DNA of 64,000 nt from Syntrophothermus lipocalidus DSM 12680 (GTDB lineage Bacteria > Bacillota > Syntrophomonadia > Syntrophomonadales > Syntrophothermaceae), in NCBI RefSeq assembly GCF_000092405.1, contig NC_014220.1:806001-870000 (forward strand), written 5' to 3'. The notes under the pieces are model-generated. The model searched no databases. It was given only the letters and a program-made list of their open reading frames with translations, and was not told the origin of the DNA. Within the stretch, counting starts at the first letter, position 1; the number at the start of each line of letters is the position of its first letter. A program made the position numbers and the translations under genes. Shown here one piece after another: positions 51,255 through 60,295 of this stretch.

Positions 51255-52956
51255 TTTCAACTATCGTGACTATATCCTGCTTATCTGGATCCTGGTATTG
51301 ATCAACCTTTTTGTCATTTCACGTTGGTTGGCCAGGATATCTTTGTCTTTGGCAATAATTGTATTCACGGTCGGGTTTACGGTTACCATTTTGTTAACGG
51401 TTTTGAGCCAACCCAGGTCGCGGACTACGATTCCGGAGTGGGTCCTGCCCACCGTAAAAAAAGCAATGACTGAATTTCAGCCGGTAGCTGAGGAAATTTT
51501 GAATTATCTGGTTACAGAAAAAACAAATCCCTTGGTCGAAACCGCGCGATCTGACTTGGCTAAGAACACCGGTTGGTTATGCGAAAGTGGCCGTAGGTTT
51601 GGTCAACAGGTTCTTGACGGTTTAAATGAGATAAAGAAAAAGTTGTTTTGGTCACCTGGAGTCAGCCTATCAGGTGAGTTGTTTCAATTACAGAAGAGCG
51701 TTGAGGAACGGGTAGTTGTCGTAACCGATTTTCTGGATAGCTTGGATGTATTTGTAGCCCGCGTTTCAGACGAACTAGAATTGGCAATATCACGAAACCT
51801 TAAGGAAACCTGGAGTAAATTGCGCAGTCAGCACCAGATTGCTCTGCGGTATTTGGAAGAGTTGCTTTACGCTCAGATAGAGGAATGGGGCGCGGAAGAA
51901 GGGGATAAGCCAGTTCCTCAGATGGAGCGCATTGGAGGACAGTACGAAGTCCTTATACAGCCGTCGGTCAATCGCGCGAGCGAGCACTTGCAGGCTCGAT
52001 TGTTTTCCGTGGTACAAGAACTTTCATCCAAAGTGGTAGGGAGATTACAGCGGGAAACCTTAGCTCAGGTTAACTCCCTTGAGCAACTAGCAGCACAAGT
52101 AGAAAGGCTTCTTACTCATCCTCGGGCGCCCCGTGAAAAGTTAGGAGGAGCCTTGGAATTGCTTTATCAGATGAAACAGGAGATCAGCGATGTAATGATG
52201 ACATTGGCGTGGCAGGACCTCATACTGGAGGAAAGATGGAGGGAAAGCAAACAGAGATTGACAGGCGAAGCTGAGCAGTTGGCTTCCAGCTTGACCGGTG
52301 ACGAGCATGCCGATATATGGGGAAGACTGGAACAGATAATAGACGGTTGGGCTAAGACCAAGTTGCAACGGGAAGCCCCAGGGGTTATTTCGTTGTTGAC
52401 GGCTGCGGAAAAGAACTATTGGGATTTTGAGAAAGGCTTGCTTTCCAAGGAACATATGGCGACAAACATTTTACAATGGGCAGCGGCAGCCGAGTATACT
52501 GCTTCAACACTAGTGGCTGTGTCGTCAGAAGTGTTATCTTACCGCAGGTTAATACGTGATGAAGTGCGCGATGGGAAGCATGATGCCGTATTTGAAAAGG
52601 CAAGGGGAGCGGTGTTAGCCGAGATCCCAGAATTGGAAAAGGACATGAGAGGACTGTACCCTAACGGCTTCTATGCTTTTTGTCTCAATCCAGGAGTGGG
52701 ATACCAGCCACATAGTGCAGCTGATGCTGCCTGGATGTTGTATCTCCGACTCTTATTTGAGGGAAAGGATCCGGAAAAAGAGCCGGATACCTGCCTTTTA
52801 ATCGGATTGCTACTGGGCCTTCACGTGATCAGGAACCGCTACGTGCAAGTTACGGATGTTGGCCTGATTTCTGACGTCAATGACTGGGATGACTTGGAGA
52901 ACATGCGGCTAGCCAGTCTCAAAATCGTGGAATTACTGAACCGTGATACTGGCTGA
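51238..52956 (+). CDS. Large membrane-anchored helical protein of unknown function
   Basis: I do not recognise this protein. It has 572 residues from GTG 51238 (GGAGG twelve bases upstream; overlaps nth by 17 bases). Two adjacent membrane helices lie at about 12-28 and 33-57, with a basic pair between, followed by about 510 mostly helical, charged cytosolic residues with heptad-like stretches around 110-340. A segment DVMMTLAWQDLILEERWRES loosely resembles the CheZ-type MMA-x-x-FQDLTGQ helix. The last 120 residues contain a more compact Cys/Trp/Asp-rich region (DVNDWDDLENMRLASLKIVE). Composition fits its neighbours, so it is not an obvious foreign gene. Confidence 0.7.
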   Translation: MKVRHDFNYRDYILLIWILVLINLFVISRWLARISLSLAIIVFTVGFTVTILLTVLSQPRSRTTIPEWVLPTVKKAMTEFQPVAEEILNYLVTEKTNPLVETARSDLAKNTGWLCESGRRFGQQVLDGLNEIKKKLFWSPGVSLSGELFQLQKSVEERVVVVTDFLDSLDVFVARVSDELELAISRNLKETWSKLRSQHQIALRYLEELLYAQIEEWGAEEGDKPVPQMERIGGQYEVLIQPSVNRASEHLQARLFSVVQELSSKVVGRLQRETLAQVNSLEQLAAQVERLLTHPRAPREKLGGALELLYQMKQEISDVMMTLAWQDLILEERWRESKQRLTGEAEQLASSLTGDEHADIWGRLEQIIDGWAKTKLQREAPGVISLLTAAEKNYWDFEKGLLSKEHMATNILQWAAAAEYTASTLVAVSSEVLSYRRLIRDEVRDGKHDAVFEKARGAVLAEIPELEKDMRGLYPNGFYAFCLNPGVGYQPHSAADAAWMLYLRLLFEGKDPEKEPDTCLLIGLLLGLHVIRNRYVQVTDVGLISDVNDWDDLENMRLASLKIVELLNRDTG

Positions 52957-52984
52957 AGGACGACTATAGACCTGAGATTGTTTT

Positions 52985-53013
52985 AAAAAATCTGCGTAAA
53001 TCAGCGTCTAAAT
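52985..53013. repeat. Dispersed CACAGATT-type repeat, copy 2 (inverted)
   Basis: On the minus strand this reads GATTTAGACGCTGATTTACG followed by CAGATT, the same unit as the copies at 40813-40851 and 56570-56613. It lies just after the end of the orphan membrane protein gene. Confidence 0.55.
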
Positions 53014-53043
53014 CAATTTTTAAAATTACGGGGCTTGGCTCGG

Positions 53044-53072
53044 TTGTCTTTTGTTGTGCGGTCTGCTAGAAT
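53044..53072 (+). promoter_or_regulatory. ileS promoter
   Basis: TTGTCT at 53044-53049, a 17-base spacer, and TAGAAT at 53067-53072. The predicted start near 53079 is just upstream of the T-box stem I. Confidence 0.75.
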
Positions 53073-53078
53073 ATAGCT

Positions 53079-53432
53079 GATTTTCAACCGGGTGGTTGAC
53101 AAGCGAAGAAACAAACGGCGATGAAAGGGACAGTAGCACGGATAAGGGTTAACAGCGAACCCGGGATGGTGGAAGCCGGGCAGGGCCTGTCCGAAGGGCG
53201 AATATCCCCCTGGAGCTTTCAACCGAAAACCACAGGTTTTTAACCAGTTTGGTTTTCATTCTCCGTAGGTAACCCCGCTTAAGTGTACTTGGAGGGCAAT
53301 ATAGTGAGTAGGCTTGAACGGTGACGCCCCGTTATCGGCGTACAGAGTGGTGCCTGGCATGTGAGGCGCTATTAGGGTGGTACCGCGGAAGATGGCCTTT
53401 CGTCCCTATAATTTCAGGGTGAAAGGCTTTTT
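53079..53432 (+). promoter_or_regulatory. T-box leader (tRNA-Ile-sensing) with terminator
   Basis: Untranslated leader of ileS. Stem I contains the typical GGTGGAAGCCGGG turn (about 53168-53180), and the specifier bulge GAATATCCC offers ATC (53204-53206), an isoleucine codon. The T-box core AGGGTGGTACCGCG lies at 53374-53387. The terminator is GCCTTTCGTCCC at 53395-53406 pairing with GGGTGAAAGGC at 53417-53427, then TTTTT. Uncharged tRNA-Ile binding would favour the antiterminator and turn on ileS. Confidence 0.93.
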
Positions 53433-53474
53433 GCTATATTAATTGGTAATAATTACATACAGGGGTGATTGATT

Positions 53475-56255
53475 TTGGGAAAAGGAAAATACGATAACAC
53501 GTTGAATTTGCCTCAAACCGGTTTCCCCATGCGTGCCAACTTGCCTTCACGGGAGCCGGAGATACTCAAGTTTTGGGACGAGATTCGGCTCTACGAGAAG
53601 GTTCAAGAAAACACGCAGGGCAAACCCGATTTTATCCTGCACGACGGACCGCCTTACGCTAATGGCCATATTCACGTAGGCCATACCCTGAACAAAGTCT
53701 TGAAAGACATTATTGTAAAGTATAAGAGTATGACCGGGTACAATGCTCCCTACGTTCCTGGGTGGGACACCCATGGTCTGCCGATTGAACAACAAGCTAT
53801 CAAGGCTTTGGGACTAGATCGCCATAAAACCGACGTGTTGGAGTTCAGAAGGCACTGCAAGGAGTACGCCTGGAAATATGTGAACATTCAGCGCGAGGAG
53901 TTCAGGCGCTTGGGAGTCAGGGGCGACTGGGAGAATCCCTATCTGACCCTGGAACCCAGGTTCGAGGCGGTGCAAATTCGGGTTTTTGGAGAGATGGCCA
54001 AGAAAGGGTATATCTACAAAGGGCTGAAGCCGGTCTACTGGTGTGCCGACTGCGAGACTGCCTTGGCAGAAGCAGAAATCGAATACCAAGACAAGGTATC
54101 GCCTTCGATCTACGTCAAATTCCCGGTGAAGGATGCTAAAGGATTGTTTGTTTCACCAAACACCTATGTCGTTATTTGGACTACTACCCCATGGACTTTA
54201 CCGGCTAATACGGGTATTGCAGTCCATCCTGATTATGACTACGTCGTGGTACGAGTAGGAGCGGAACGGTATGTCGTCGCCAAAGGCTTGCTGGAAGAAG
54301 TTGCCGCAGAAGTGGGTTGGGATGGTTACGAGATCCTCCAAACGTTAAAAGGAAAGGAATTGGAAAATACGGTGTGTTCCCACCCGTTCATGAATCGGGA
54401 TTCGCTCGTGATATGTGGCGAGCACGTAACCTTAGACCAGGGGACCGGATGTGTCCACACCGCACCTGGTCACGGGGAAGAGGACTTCGTGGTTGGAAAA
54501 GAATACGGCTTGCCTGTGATATCGCCCCTTGACGACCGGGGTGTGTTCACGGAAGAGGCGGGGATCTTTGCCGGGCAGTTCTGTCACGACGCCAATAAGA
54601 GCATTATCGCTCATCTCAAGGATATCGGAATGCTAGTGAAGACAGGCGAAGTCACTCACCAATACCCGCATTGCTGGCGTTGCAAGCAACCTATTGTATA
54701 CCGCGCAACAGAGCAGTGGTTTGCTTCCATTGACGGTTTTCGGCAGGCGGCTTTGGAAGCGATAGATACGGTACGGTGGATACCGGCTTGGGGCCGAGAC
54801 CGTATATACAACATGGTTCGGGACCGGGGCGACTGGTGCATATCCCGTCAGCGAAGCTGGGGAGTACCTATTCCTATCTTCTACTGCGCTAGTTGCGGGC
54901 AGGCTGTTATCGATGATGAAACCATAGGGCACGTGGCTGATCTCTTTGCAGAGAACGGTTCTGACATCTGGTTTGCTTCCGAGGCTAAGGACCTTCTTCC
55001 CAGAGGCTATACGTGCGAAAATTGTGGGAGCCAAGAGTTCTACAAAGAGAAAGATATCATGGATGTATGGTTCGATTCGGGGTCAAGTCATAAGGCGGTG
55101 TTGGAAACCCGTCCCGACTTGCGCTGGCCAGCAGACATGTACCTCGAAGGGAGCGACCAGCATCGGGGTTGGTTTAACTCATCCCTTTCAACTTCGGTGG
55201 CGGTGACCGGCAGGGCTCCGTACCGAATCGTTTTGACCCATGGATTTGTAGTAGACGAGCAGGGTAGGAAAATGTCAAAATCCCTCGGCAACGTGGTAGA
55301 CCCTCTGAACATCATCGAAAAAATGGGAGCAGATATCCTGCGTTTGTGGGTTTCTTCAGCCGATTACCGGGGCGACGTGGCTGCCTCGGAAAACATCATG
55401 AATCAGGCAGCAGAGGCTTATCGGAAGATTCGTAATACCTGCAGATTTATCCTCGGGAATCTTTACGATTTTCAGCCTGAGCAGGACAGGGTAAAATATG
55501 AAGACCTGCCGGAGTTGGAACGTTGGGTTCTCTTAAAGTTGCATAAGTTGATTCAAAGGGTTACCCGGGCTTATGAAGACTTCGAGTTTCACGTTGTTTA
55601 TCATTCGGTGCACAATTTCTGTACGGTTGACCTAAGTGCGGTTTATTTCGATATTATCAAAGACCGGTTGTATACGTCTGCTCCAGACTCTCAAGGGCGG
55701 AGGGCAGCGCAAACTGTTCTCTACGAGGTAATCCAGGCGTTAGTAAGGATACTGACCCCGGTGCTTGCTTTCACGACCGAAGAAATATGGCAATACCTGC
55801 GCGGTAAGGGCGATCCGGTTAGTGTCCAGTTGACCGAATGGCCACTAGTCGATGAACGTTACTTAGACCCGGTTCTGGAGGAGCGATGGGACAAAATATT
55901 AAAGGCTCGAGAAGTTGTTACCAAGGCTCTTGAGGTGGCGCGACAAGAAAAGAGAATAGGGCATTCTTTGGGGGCGGCGGTTTCTATCTATGCGGATGAA
56001 GAGTGGCGAGAACTTCTTGAGTCTATAGAAAGCATTGGGAGCATATTCATCGTGTCTCAGGTAGGTTTGTATAAGGCAGACGACAGGCCCGCAGGCAGCG
56101 TCGAACTAGAAGACGTTCAGGGTTTGTGGGTTGCGGTTGAACCTGCCAGCGGGCAAAAATGCGAGCGGTGTTGGGTGATTACCCCAGAGGTGGGAACGGA
56201 CCCGGAACACCCGACCTTATGTCCTCGGTGTTTGGCGGTAGTGAAAAGGAGTTGA
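53475..56255 (+). CDS. ileS: Isoleucine-tRNA ligase
   Basis: Class I synthetase with editing domain, about 926 residues. The signatures are HIGH-like HVGH in NGHIHVGHTLNKVLKD, the editing domain threonine-rich region WTTTPWTLPANT, KMSKS in GRKMSKSLGNVVDP, and a C-terminal zinc finger with CERCWVITPEVG and CPRC. Of TTG 53469 and TTG 53475 the second is better spaced (seven bases) from AGGGGTG. It is controlled by the T-box leader upstream. This is the classical bacterial type (IleS1), mupirocin-sensitive in general. Confidence 0.97.
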   Translation: MGKGKYDNTLNLPQTGFPMRANLPSREPEILKFWDEIRLYEKVQENTQGKPDFILHDGPPYANGHIHVGHTLNKVLKDIIVKYKSMTGYNAPYVPGWDTHGLPIEQQAIKALGLDRHKTDVLEFRRHCKEYAWKYVNIQREEFRRLGVRGDWENPYLTLEPRFEAVQIRVFGEMAKKGYIYKGLKPVYWCADCETALAEAEIEYQDKVSPSIYVKFPVKDAKGLFVSPNTYVVIWTTTPWTLPANTGIAVHPDYDYVVVRVGAERYVVAKGLLEEVAAEVGWDGYEILQTLKGKELENTVCSHPFMNRDSLVICGEHVTLDQGTGCVHTAPGHGEEDFVVGKEYGLPVISPLDDRGVFTEEAGIFAGQFCHDANKSIIAHLKDIGMLVKTGEVTHQYPHCWRCKQPIVYRATEQWFASIDGFRQAALEAIDTVRWIPAWGRDRIYNMVRDRGDWCISRQRSWGVPIPIFYCASCGQAVIDDETIGHVADLFAENGSDIWFASEAKDLLPRGYTCENCGSQEFYKEKDIMDVWFDSGSSHKAVLETRPDLRWPADMYLEGSDQHRGWFNSSLSTSVAVTGRAPYRIVLTHGFVVDEQGRKMSKSLGNVVDPLNIIEKMGADILRLWVSSADYRGDVAASENIMNQAAEAYRKIRNTCRFILGNLYDFQPEQDRVKYEDLPELERWVLLKLHKLIQRVTRAYEDFEFHVVYHSVHNFCTVDLSAVYFDIIKDRLYTSAPDSQGRRAAQTVLYEVIQALVRILTPVLAFTTEEIWQYLRGKGDPVSVQLTEWPLVDERYLDPVLEERWDKILKAREVVTKALEVARQEKRIGHSLGAAVSIYADEEWRELLESIESIGSIFIVSQVGLYKADDRPAGSVELEDVQGLWVAVEPASGQKCERCWVITPEVGTDPEHPTLCPRCLAVVKRS

Positions 56256-56277
56256 AGAAAGGTAGGGGGGTCTCGCC

Positions 56278-56562
56278 ATGGGTGAAGAAGGACAGAGACT
56301 GATAATAACAGCGGTGGGGAAGGATAGGGTAGGAATCATCGCGGGGATAGCCAATATTTTGGCTGATGCCAACGTCAACATCTTGGACATAAGCCAAACG
56401 ATATTGCAGGGGTTTTTTACCATGGTGATGGTGGTCGATTTTAAGGACAGCAACATCGACTTGGCGGATCTGAAAGAGAGATTGACCCAAAAAGGGGAGG
56501 AATTAGGGCTGGTTGTGAATGTGCAGCATGAAGATGTTTTCCGGTTCATGCACAGGATTTGA
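56278..56562 (+). CDS. ACT-domain protein (UPF0237)
   Basis: A 94-residue single ACT domain with extension: IITAVGKDRVGIIAGIANILADANVNILDISQ and GFFTMVMVVDF. UPF0237 genes are regularly paired with DUF711/UPF0210 (PFL family) genes, the case here 254 bases downstream; the ACT protein is thought to act as its regulator, like GcvR-type ACT proteins. Start ATG 56278 lies 23 bases after ileS behind GGTAGGGGGG. Confidence 0.9.
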   Translation: MGEEGQRLIITAVGKDRVGIIAGIANILADANVNILDISQTILQGFFTMVMVVDFKDSNIDLADLKERLTQKGEELGLVVNVQHEDVFRFMHRI

Positions 56563-56816
56563 CAAGGAAACCACAGATTTACACAGATGGCAGTAGATTT
56601 ACACAGATAATCTATTGAAAAAATATGAGAACTAATGCGGGATATGACATGTCTCGGGGTCTAGCGGCCACGCATGGAAGGTGTCAGAAGAGTTTTTCTC
56701 ACGCTGCTACAAAGGCATGGGATGGAGAACGCATGATAGCCGGATACAACAACTTGGGTGGAAGAGGGGAAACGCTGGTCTCCTTGTAAAGCTTCAGCGA
56801 GAGGTGATAGGGTGGT
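56563..56816 (+). other. Spacer between the ACT and PFL-family genes
   Basis: 254 bases holding the third CACAGATT-type repeat at 56570-56613. There is no terminator with a T tract. No supported ORF. Confidence 0.5.
56570..56613. repeat. Dispersed CACAGATT-type repeat, copy 3
   Basis: ACCACAGATTTACACAGAT, then GGCAGTAGATTTACACAGAT, directly after the ACT gene. The shared core AGATTTACACAGAT occurs twice here and once at 40835-40851. Confidence 0.65.
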
Positions 56817-58184
56817 ATGAAATACATGATACACCCCGAAGAAGTAATGGAAACCCTGAATATGTTGCAGTCACAAAAACTGGACATAAGGACTATCACT
56901 ATGGGCATTAGCCTCAGAGGTTGTAGCGGCGGATCAGTCCACGATGTGGGTAGGAAGATTTTTGACAGGATTGTAAATAAGGCCGAGCGCTTGGTCAAGG
57001 TAGGGGAAGATATAGAAAGGGAGTATGGAATTCCTATCGTGAACAAACGGGTTTCAGTGACCCCGATTGCATTGATAGCTGAGGGCTTTTCGCCAGACGA
57101 GATGGTTGTTCTGGGAAAGTACGTCGATCGAGCTGCCGAGGAAGTAGGTGTCAATTTCATTGGAGGTTTTTCGGCTTTGGTTCACAAAGGGTTCACGCAG
57201 GGCGACCTGGCATTGATTCACGCTATACCTCGGACCTTAGCCGGAACGGAAAGGGTCTGCGCAAGTGTTAACGTCGGCACTACGAAAGCTGGTATAAACA
57301 TGGATGCCGTATCCTTGATGGGGCGAGTAATCAAGGAGACCGCAGAACTTACTCGCCATCGCGACGGGATTGGCTGCGCCAAGATAGTGGTGTTTTGCAA
57401 TGCTCCTGAAGACAATCCTTTTATGGCTGGGGCATTTCACGGGATAGGCGAACCTGATGCCAGCATCAACATAGGCATCAGCGGGCCGGGAGTTGTGCTC
57501 CACGTGGTTAGGGAACACCCGGAGGCCGACCTGGGGACTCTGGCCAATCTGATAAAGAACACCGCTTTTAAGATTACCCGCATGGGAGAGCTGGTAGGGC
57601 GGGAAGCGTCGCGGCGCCTAGGAGTGAGCTTTGGCATTGTGGACCTGTCCTTAGCCCCTACCCCTGCTCCTGGGGACAGTGTGGCCGAGATCCTCGAAGC
57701 CATGGGGTTGGAAAAGTGCGGTGCTCCCGGCAGTACGGCCGCTCTGGCTTTATTGAACGATGCCGTAAAAAAAGGAGGAGCCATGGCTTCATCGTATGTC
57801 GGAGGGCTCTCAGGGGCTTTCATCCCGGTAAGTGAAGACCTAGGTATGGTGAGAGCGGTGGAAGCCGGGAGTTTGACCATAGATAAACTCGAAGCTATGA
57901 CCTCTGTATGTTCGGTGGGTCTGGACATGGTGATTGTCCCGGGAGACATTCCGGCCGAAACGATTGCGGCCATCATCGCTGATGAGGCCGCCATCGGCAT
58001 GATAAATAATAAGACAACGGCAGTTCGTGTTATTCCCGCACCGGGTAAGAAGGCAGGGGAATGGGTGGAATTCGGTGGACTTCTGGGGCGAGGACCGGTG
58101 ATGGAGGTAAACTGTTTTTCCTCTGCTCGCTTTGTAGAACGAGGAGGAAGGATACCCGCTCCCATTCAGGCTTTGACCAACTGA
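56817..58184 (+). CDS. PFL-family protein (DUF711 / UPF0210)
   Basis: A conserved protein of 455 residues, structurally related to pyruvate formate-lyase barrels but without the known radical motif; function not established. Conserved stretches include [49 protein letters not shown] and [21 protein letters not shown]-like sequence. It pairs with the upstream ACT protein, an association conserved across Firmicutes. Start ATG 56817 follows GAGAGGTGAT. Confidence 0.9.
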   Translation: MKYMIHPEEVMETLNMLQSQKLDIRTITMGISLRGCSGGSVHDVGRKIFDRIVNKAERLVKVGEDIEREYGIPIVNKRVSVTPIALIAEGFSPDEMVVLGKYVDRAAEEVGVNFIGGFSALVHKGFTQGDLALIHAIPRTLAGTERVCASVNVGTTKAGINMDAVSLMGRVIKETAELTRHRDGIGCAKIVVFCNAPEDNPFMAGAFHGIGEPDASINIGISGPGVVLHVVREHPEADLGTLANLIKNTAFKITRMGELVGREASRRLGVSFGIVDLSLAPTPAPGDSVAEILEAMGLEKCGAPGSTAALALLNDAVKKGGAMASSYVGGLSGAFIPVSEDLGMVRAVEAGSLTIDKLEAMTSVCSVGLDMVIVPGDIPAETIAAIIADEAAIGMINNKTTAVRVIPAPGKKAGEWVEFGGLLGRGPVMEVNCFSSARFVERGGRIPAPIQALTN

Positions 58185-58192
58185 ACAAATAC

Positions 58193-58214
58193 GCCTGGCC
58201 TTTCCGGACCAGGC
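58193..58214 (+). terminator. Hairpin after the PFL-family gene
   Basis: GCCTGG at 58193-58198 pairs with CCAGGC at 58209-58214, extendable by two pairs. The T tract is weak. It lies between convergent genes. Confidence 0.5.
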
Positions 58215-58266
58215 ATTTGAGTCTAACCACGAGGTCAACGTGATTCGCAGCTTTTTACCCACACTT

Positions 58267-58839
58267 CTACGGTATGACCGTCATCAATTCTTCTAATGGC
58301 TTGCGGGGTACGGAACCTGGAGGAGAAGCCGGATATCCTATAACGACCATGCTGACCAAATCCATGTGAGGAGGAACATTTAGTATCTGTTTTACTTCGT
58401 CTTTGTCATAAAGGGTATACCATAGACTGCCCAGTCCCAAAGCGTGAGCCGCGAGGAGCATGTTCTGGACTGCTGCGCAGCAAGACATGGCATAGGATTC
58501 CCCTCTTCCCGGGAGGAATTTGTCGGCTCCTGCGTCTTGCGGGTCGGCAGTGACGGCTATGATTACAGGAGCTTGAGCTAAGAAATCCACCTTATAACGT
58601 CCCAACCATTTCCAACCACTCGCTTGATGGAGGAATTCGATAGTCTTGCTACAAGAATCTTTTAGTCTTTGTTTGAGCTCCTGGTTCTTGATAACCGTGA
58701 ACCTCCAAGGTTGCTTGTTGAGCACGGATGGTGCCCATCTGGCGGCCTCCAAAACGGCCTCGAGCTTCTCGTCTTCGACCGGGGTGGTAGCGAACTCCCT
58801 ACAACTCCGTCTTTCTTTAATAGCCTGCCATAGGTTCAC
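58267..58839 (-). CDS. Nitroreductase-family flavoprotein
   Basis: An FMN-dependent NAD(P)H oxidoreductase of 190 residues. It shows the FMN-binding start IKERRSCREFATTPVE, the mid motif RWAPSVLNKQPWRFTVI and the C-terminal GLGSLWYTLYDKDEV with VVIGYPASPPG. A loop with KFLPGRGESYAMSCCAAVQNMLLAAHALG is the usual dimer helix. Start GTG 58839 follows AAAGGAGGT. The natural substrate is unknown. The DUF169 gene lies 45 bases upstream on the same strand. Confidence 0.9.
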   Translation of the reverse strand: MNLWQAIKERRSCREFATTPVEDEKLEAVLEAARWAPSVLNKQPWRFTVIKNQELKQRLKDSCSKTIEFLHQASGWKWLGRYKVDFLAQAPVIIAVTADPQDAGADKFLPGRGESYAMSCCAAVQNMLLAAHALGLGSLWYTLYDKDEVKQILNVPPHMDLVSMVVIGYPASPPGSVPRKPLEELMTVIP

Positions 58840-58884
58840 GCTCTTTACCTCCTTTCCATCGATAGGTGACTTTTGAGCCCAGTG

Positions 58885-59676
58885 TTACCTGTTTTGCTTG
58901 ATGCCCAGGTCTTCCATGACCGGGTCAAACTGGGGTGGGAACAGTGGACTCTTGAGAAGAGCTGGGTATATGGTGGGATAGCGCATACCGCCAGCTTTTT
59001 GCGAACCCTCAAGCCCACTCAGTAACTCCTCAAAACGGTTGCGGGGAATGGCAAAAACGATTTCATCTTCCCCACAGAAACCAAAGGCTCTTTCGCCGCT
59101 GCCGGGAATTGTGATTTGGTATTCCCCCGATTGGATACTGACTATGATAGCTCGTAGACACCCCATGCGCTCTGAAAAAACCGCGTTTACAGGGCGTCCG
59201 GTCTTGTAACAAACTGCCATAACTAACCGGTGGATTTGAGCGGAATTTCCGTAGACGAGCACGACGTCAGGTTCAAAGCTGGCACGGCTCAAGGGCGAAA
59301 GGAGGACGTGTCGATTTTCGGATTGTTCCATGCGAGGCAGGTGATTCGCGTTTAAGGAAGCACCTATTTCCGGAGTCTCGGCATAGAAGGGATAAGCCAT
59401 GAGTCCCTCCTGGAAATTTTTGCTGATGTCTTTGAGCCCCAAAGCCATAAGCACAGGCGGGCACTGGTGGTCATCTGGTCCGAAGGCCACAGTCATGCCA
59501 AAGCGCCGGGCGATGCTGAGTCCCTGGCACAGAGCCAAGCGGTTACCGAAGTTCTTGACGGGGAAAACTGCTTTTTGCGGGAGATCTCCATTCTCAAGTA
59601 CCTTCACAGCGACAGGGTAAGTCGACGGCCTGACCATCTCATCCAGAGATTTACCCAGTTTTTGGACCAATTCCAT
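58885..59676 (-). CDS. DUF169-domain protein
   Basis: A 263-residue cytosolic protein with the DUF169 pattern: PVAVKVLENGDLP, then CQGLSIARRFGMTVAFGPDDHQCPP, FEPDVVLVYGNSAQIHRLV and GCLRAIIVSIQSGEYQITIPGSGERAF. Function unknown; the conserved cysteines in CQG, QCPP and GC suggest a metal or Fe-S site, which is only inference. Start ATG 59676 follows AAAAGGAGGGA. It is co-oriented with a nitroreductase gene. Confidence 0.85.
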   Translation of the reverse strand: MELVQKLGKSLDEMVRPSTYPVAVKVLENGDLPQKAVFPVKNFGNRLALCQGLSIARRFGMTVAFGPDDHQCPPVLMALGLKDISKNFQEGLMAYPFYAETPEIGASLNANHLPRMEQSENRHVLLSPLSRASFEPDVVLVYGNSAQIHRLVMAVCYKTGRPVNAVFSERMGCLRAIIVSIQSGEYQITIPGSGERAFGFCGEDEIVFAIPRNRFEELLSGLEGSQKAGGMRYPTIYPALLKSPLFPPQFDPVMEDLGIKQNR

Positions 59677-59806
59677 ATCGATCCCTCCTTTTAATCGCCG
59701 GTTTTCCTATTAGAAGTCGAAAGCGGCTTCCAAAACCTGGCTTATGTCAATTATATAGCAACTCGTCCACAAAGTGGTAGGGAATCTGGCGACCGATTGG
59801 AACGGC

Positions 59807-59835
59807 TTGGTTACGGCTGGAAGTATTGATATAAT
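59807..59835 (+). promoter_or_regulatory. Promoter before the DUF5665-type gene, with leader hairpin
   Basis: TTGGTT at 59807-59812, a 17-base spacer and TATAAT at 59830-59835 (a second TATAAT overlaps at 59835-59840). The leader contains GGGAGG (59863-59868) pairing with CCTCCC (59877-59882). A 14-codon ORF (ATG 59870 to TAA 59914) sits behind the AAGGGAGGGAGG tract and might be a leader peptide. Confidence 0.7.
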
Positions 59836-59942
59836 ATAATCGAGATTATAGAAAGAAAGGGAGGGAGGTATGTGGGCCTCCCAATCCTGTCTTGAGGATA
59901 GAGTGTGTAACTAATTGACATACTAGAAAGGGTCGGTGTGAA

Positions 59943-60278
59943 ATGGCACCAGACGGGAAAACGGATCCCGAGTTCTGGCAGCACCTACTGAAAAGAATAG
60001 AAGAGCTTTCGGTGAACATGGAACGGATGAGGCTGGCCGAGTACGTTGATGTCCTGCAGAATCCGAAACGGCTTCTTTATATTAATTTTCTGATTGGGGT
60101 GGCTCGAGGGTTTGGTGGCGTCGTCGGTGCTACAGTGCTGGTAGCTATAATTCTTTATTTCCTCCAGAAGGCCCTGATCTTAAACCTGCCAGTGATAGGA
60201 GATCTTATTGCTCAATTAGTGCGAATAGTGCAGGTGCAGCTGAATGCGCCCGGAGGTTTTCCAGGGACAGGTCGCTGA
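59943..60278 (+). CDS. Small membrane protein, DUF5665-like
   Basis: A 111-residue protein with an amphipathic N-terminal part (EELSVNMERMRLAEYVDVLQNPKRLLYINFLIG), one strong membrane helix (about 61-85), and a second weaker helix near the end. It resembles DUF5665 proteins of Clostridia; role unknown. The ATG 59943 has GAAAGGGTCGG upstream. A TraR/DksA-like gene follows after 17 bases. Confidence 0.7.
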   Translation: MAPDGKTDPEFWQHLLKRIEELSVNMERMRLAEYVDVLQNPKRLLYINFLIGVARGFGGVVGATVLVAIILYFLQKALILNLPVIGDLIAQLVRIVQVQLNAPGGFPGTGR

Positions 60279-60295
60279 AAAAGGGGTGATGCGAA

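Noticed and set aside
52190-52260. CheZ phosphatase domain in the orphan membrane protein
   Set aside because: Only a short helix looks alike, and the conserved catalytic Gln four residues after Asp is Glu here.
57437-58165. Minus-strand open frame of 242 codons
   Set aside because: Antisense to the PFL-family gene, low-complexity composition, no start signal.
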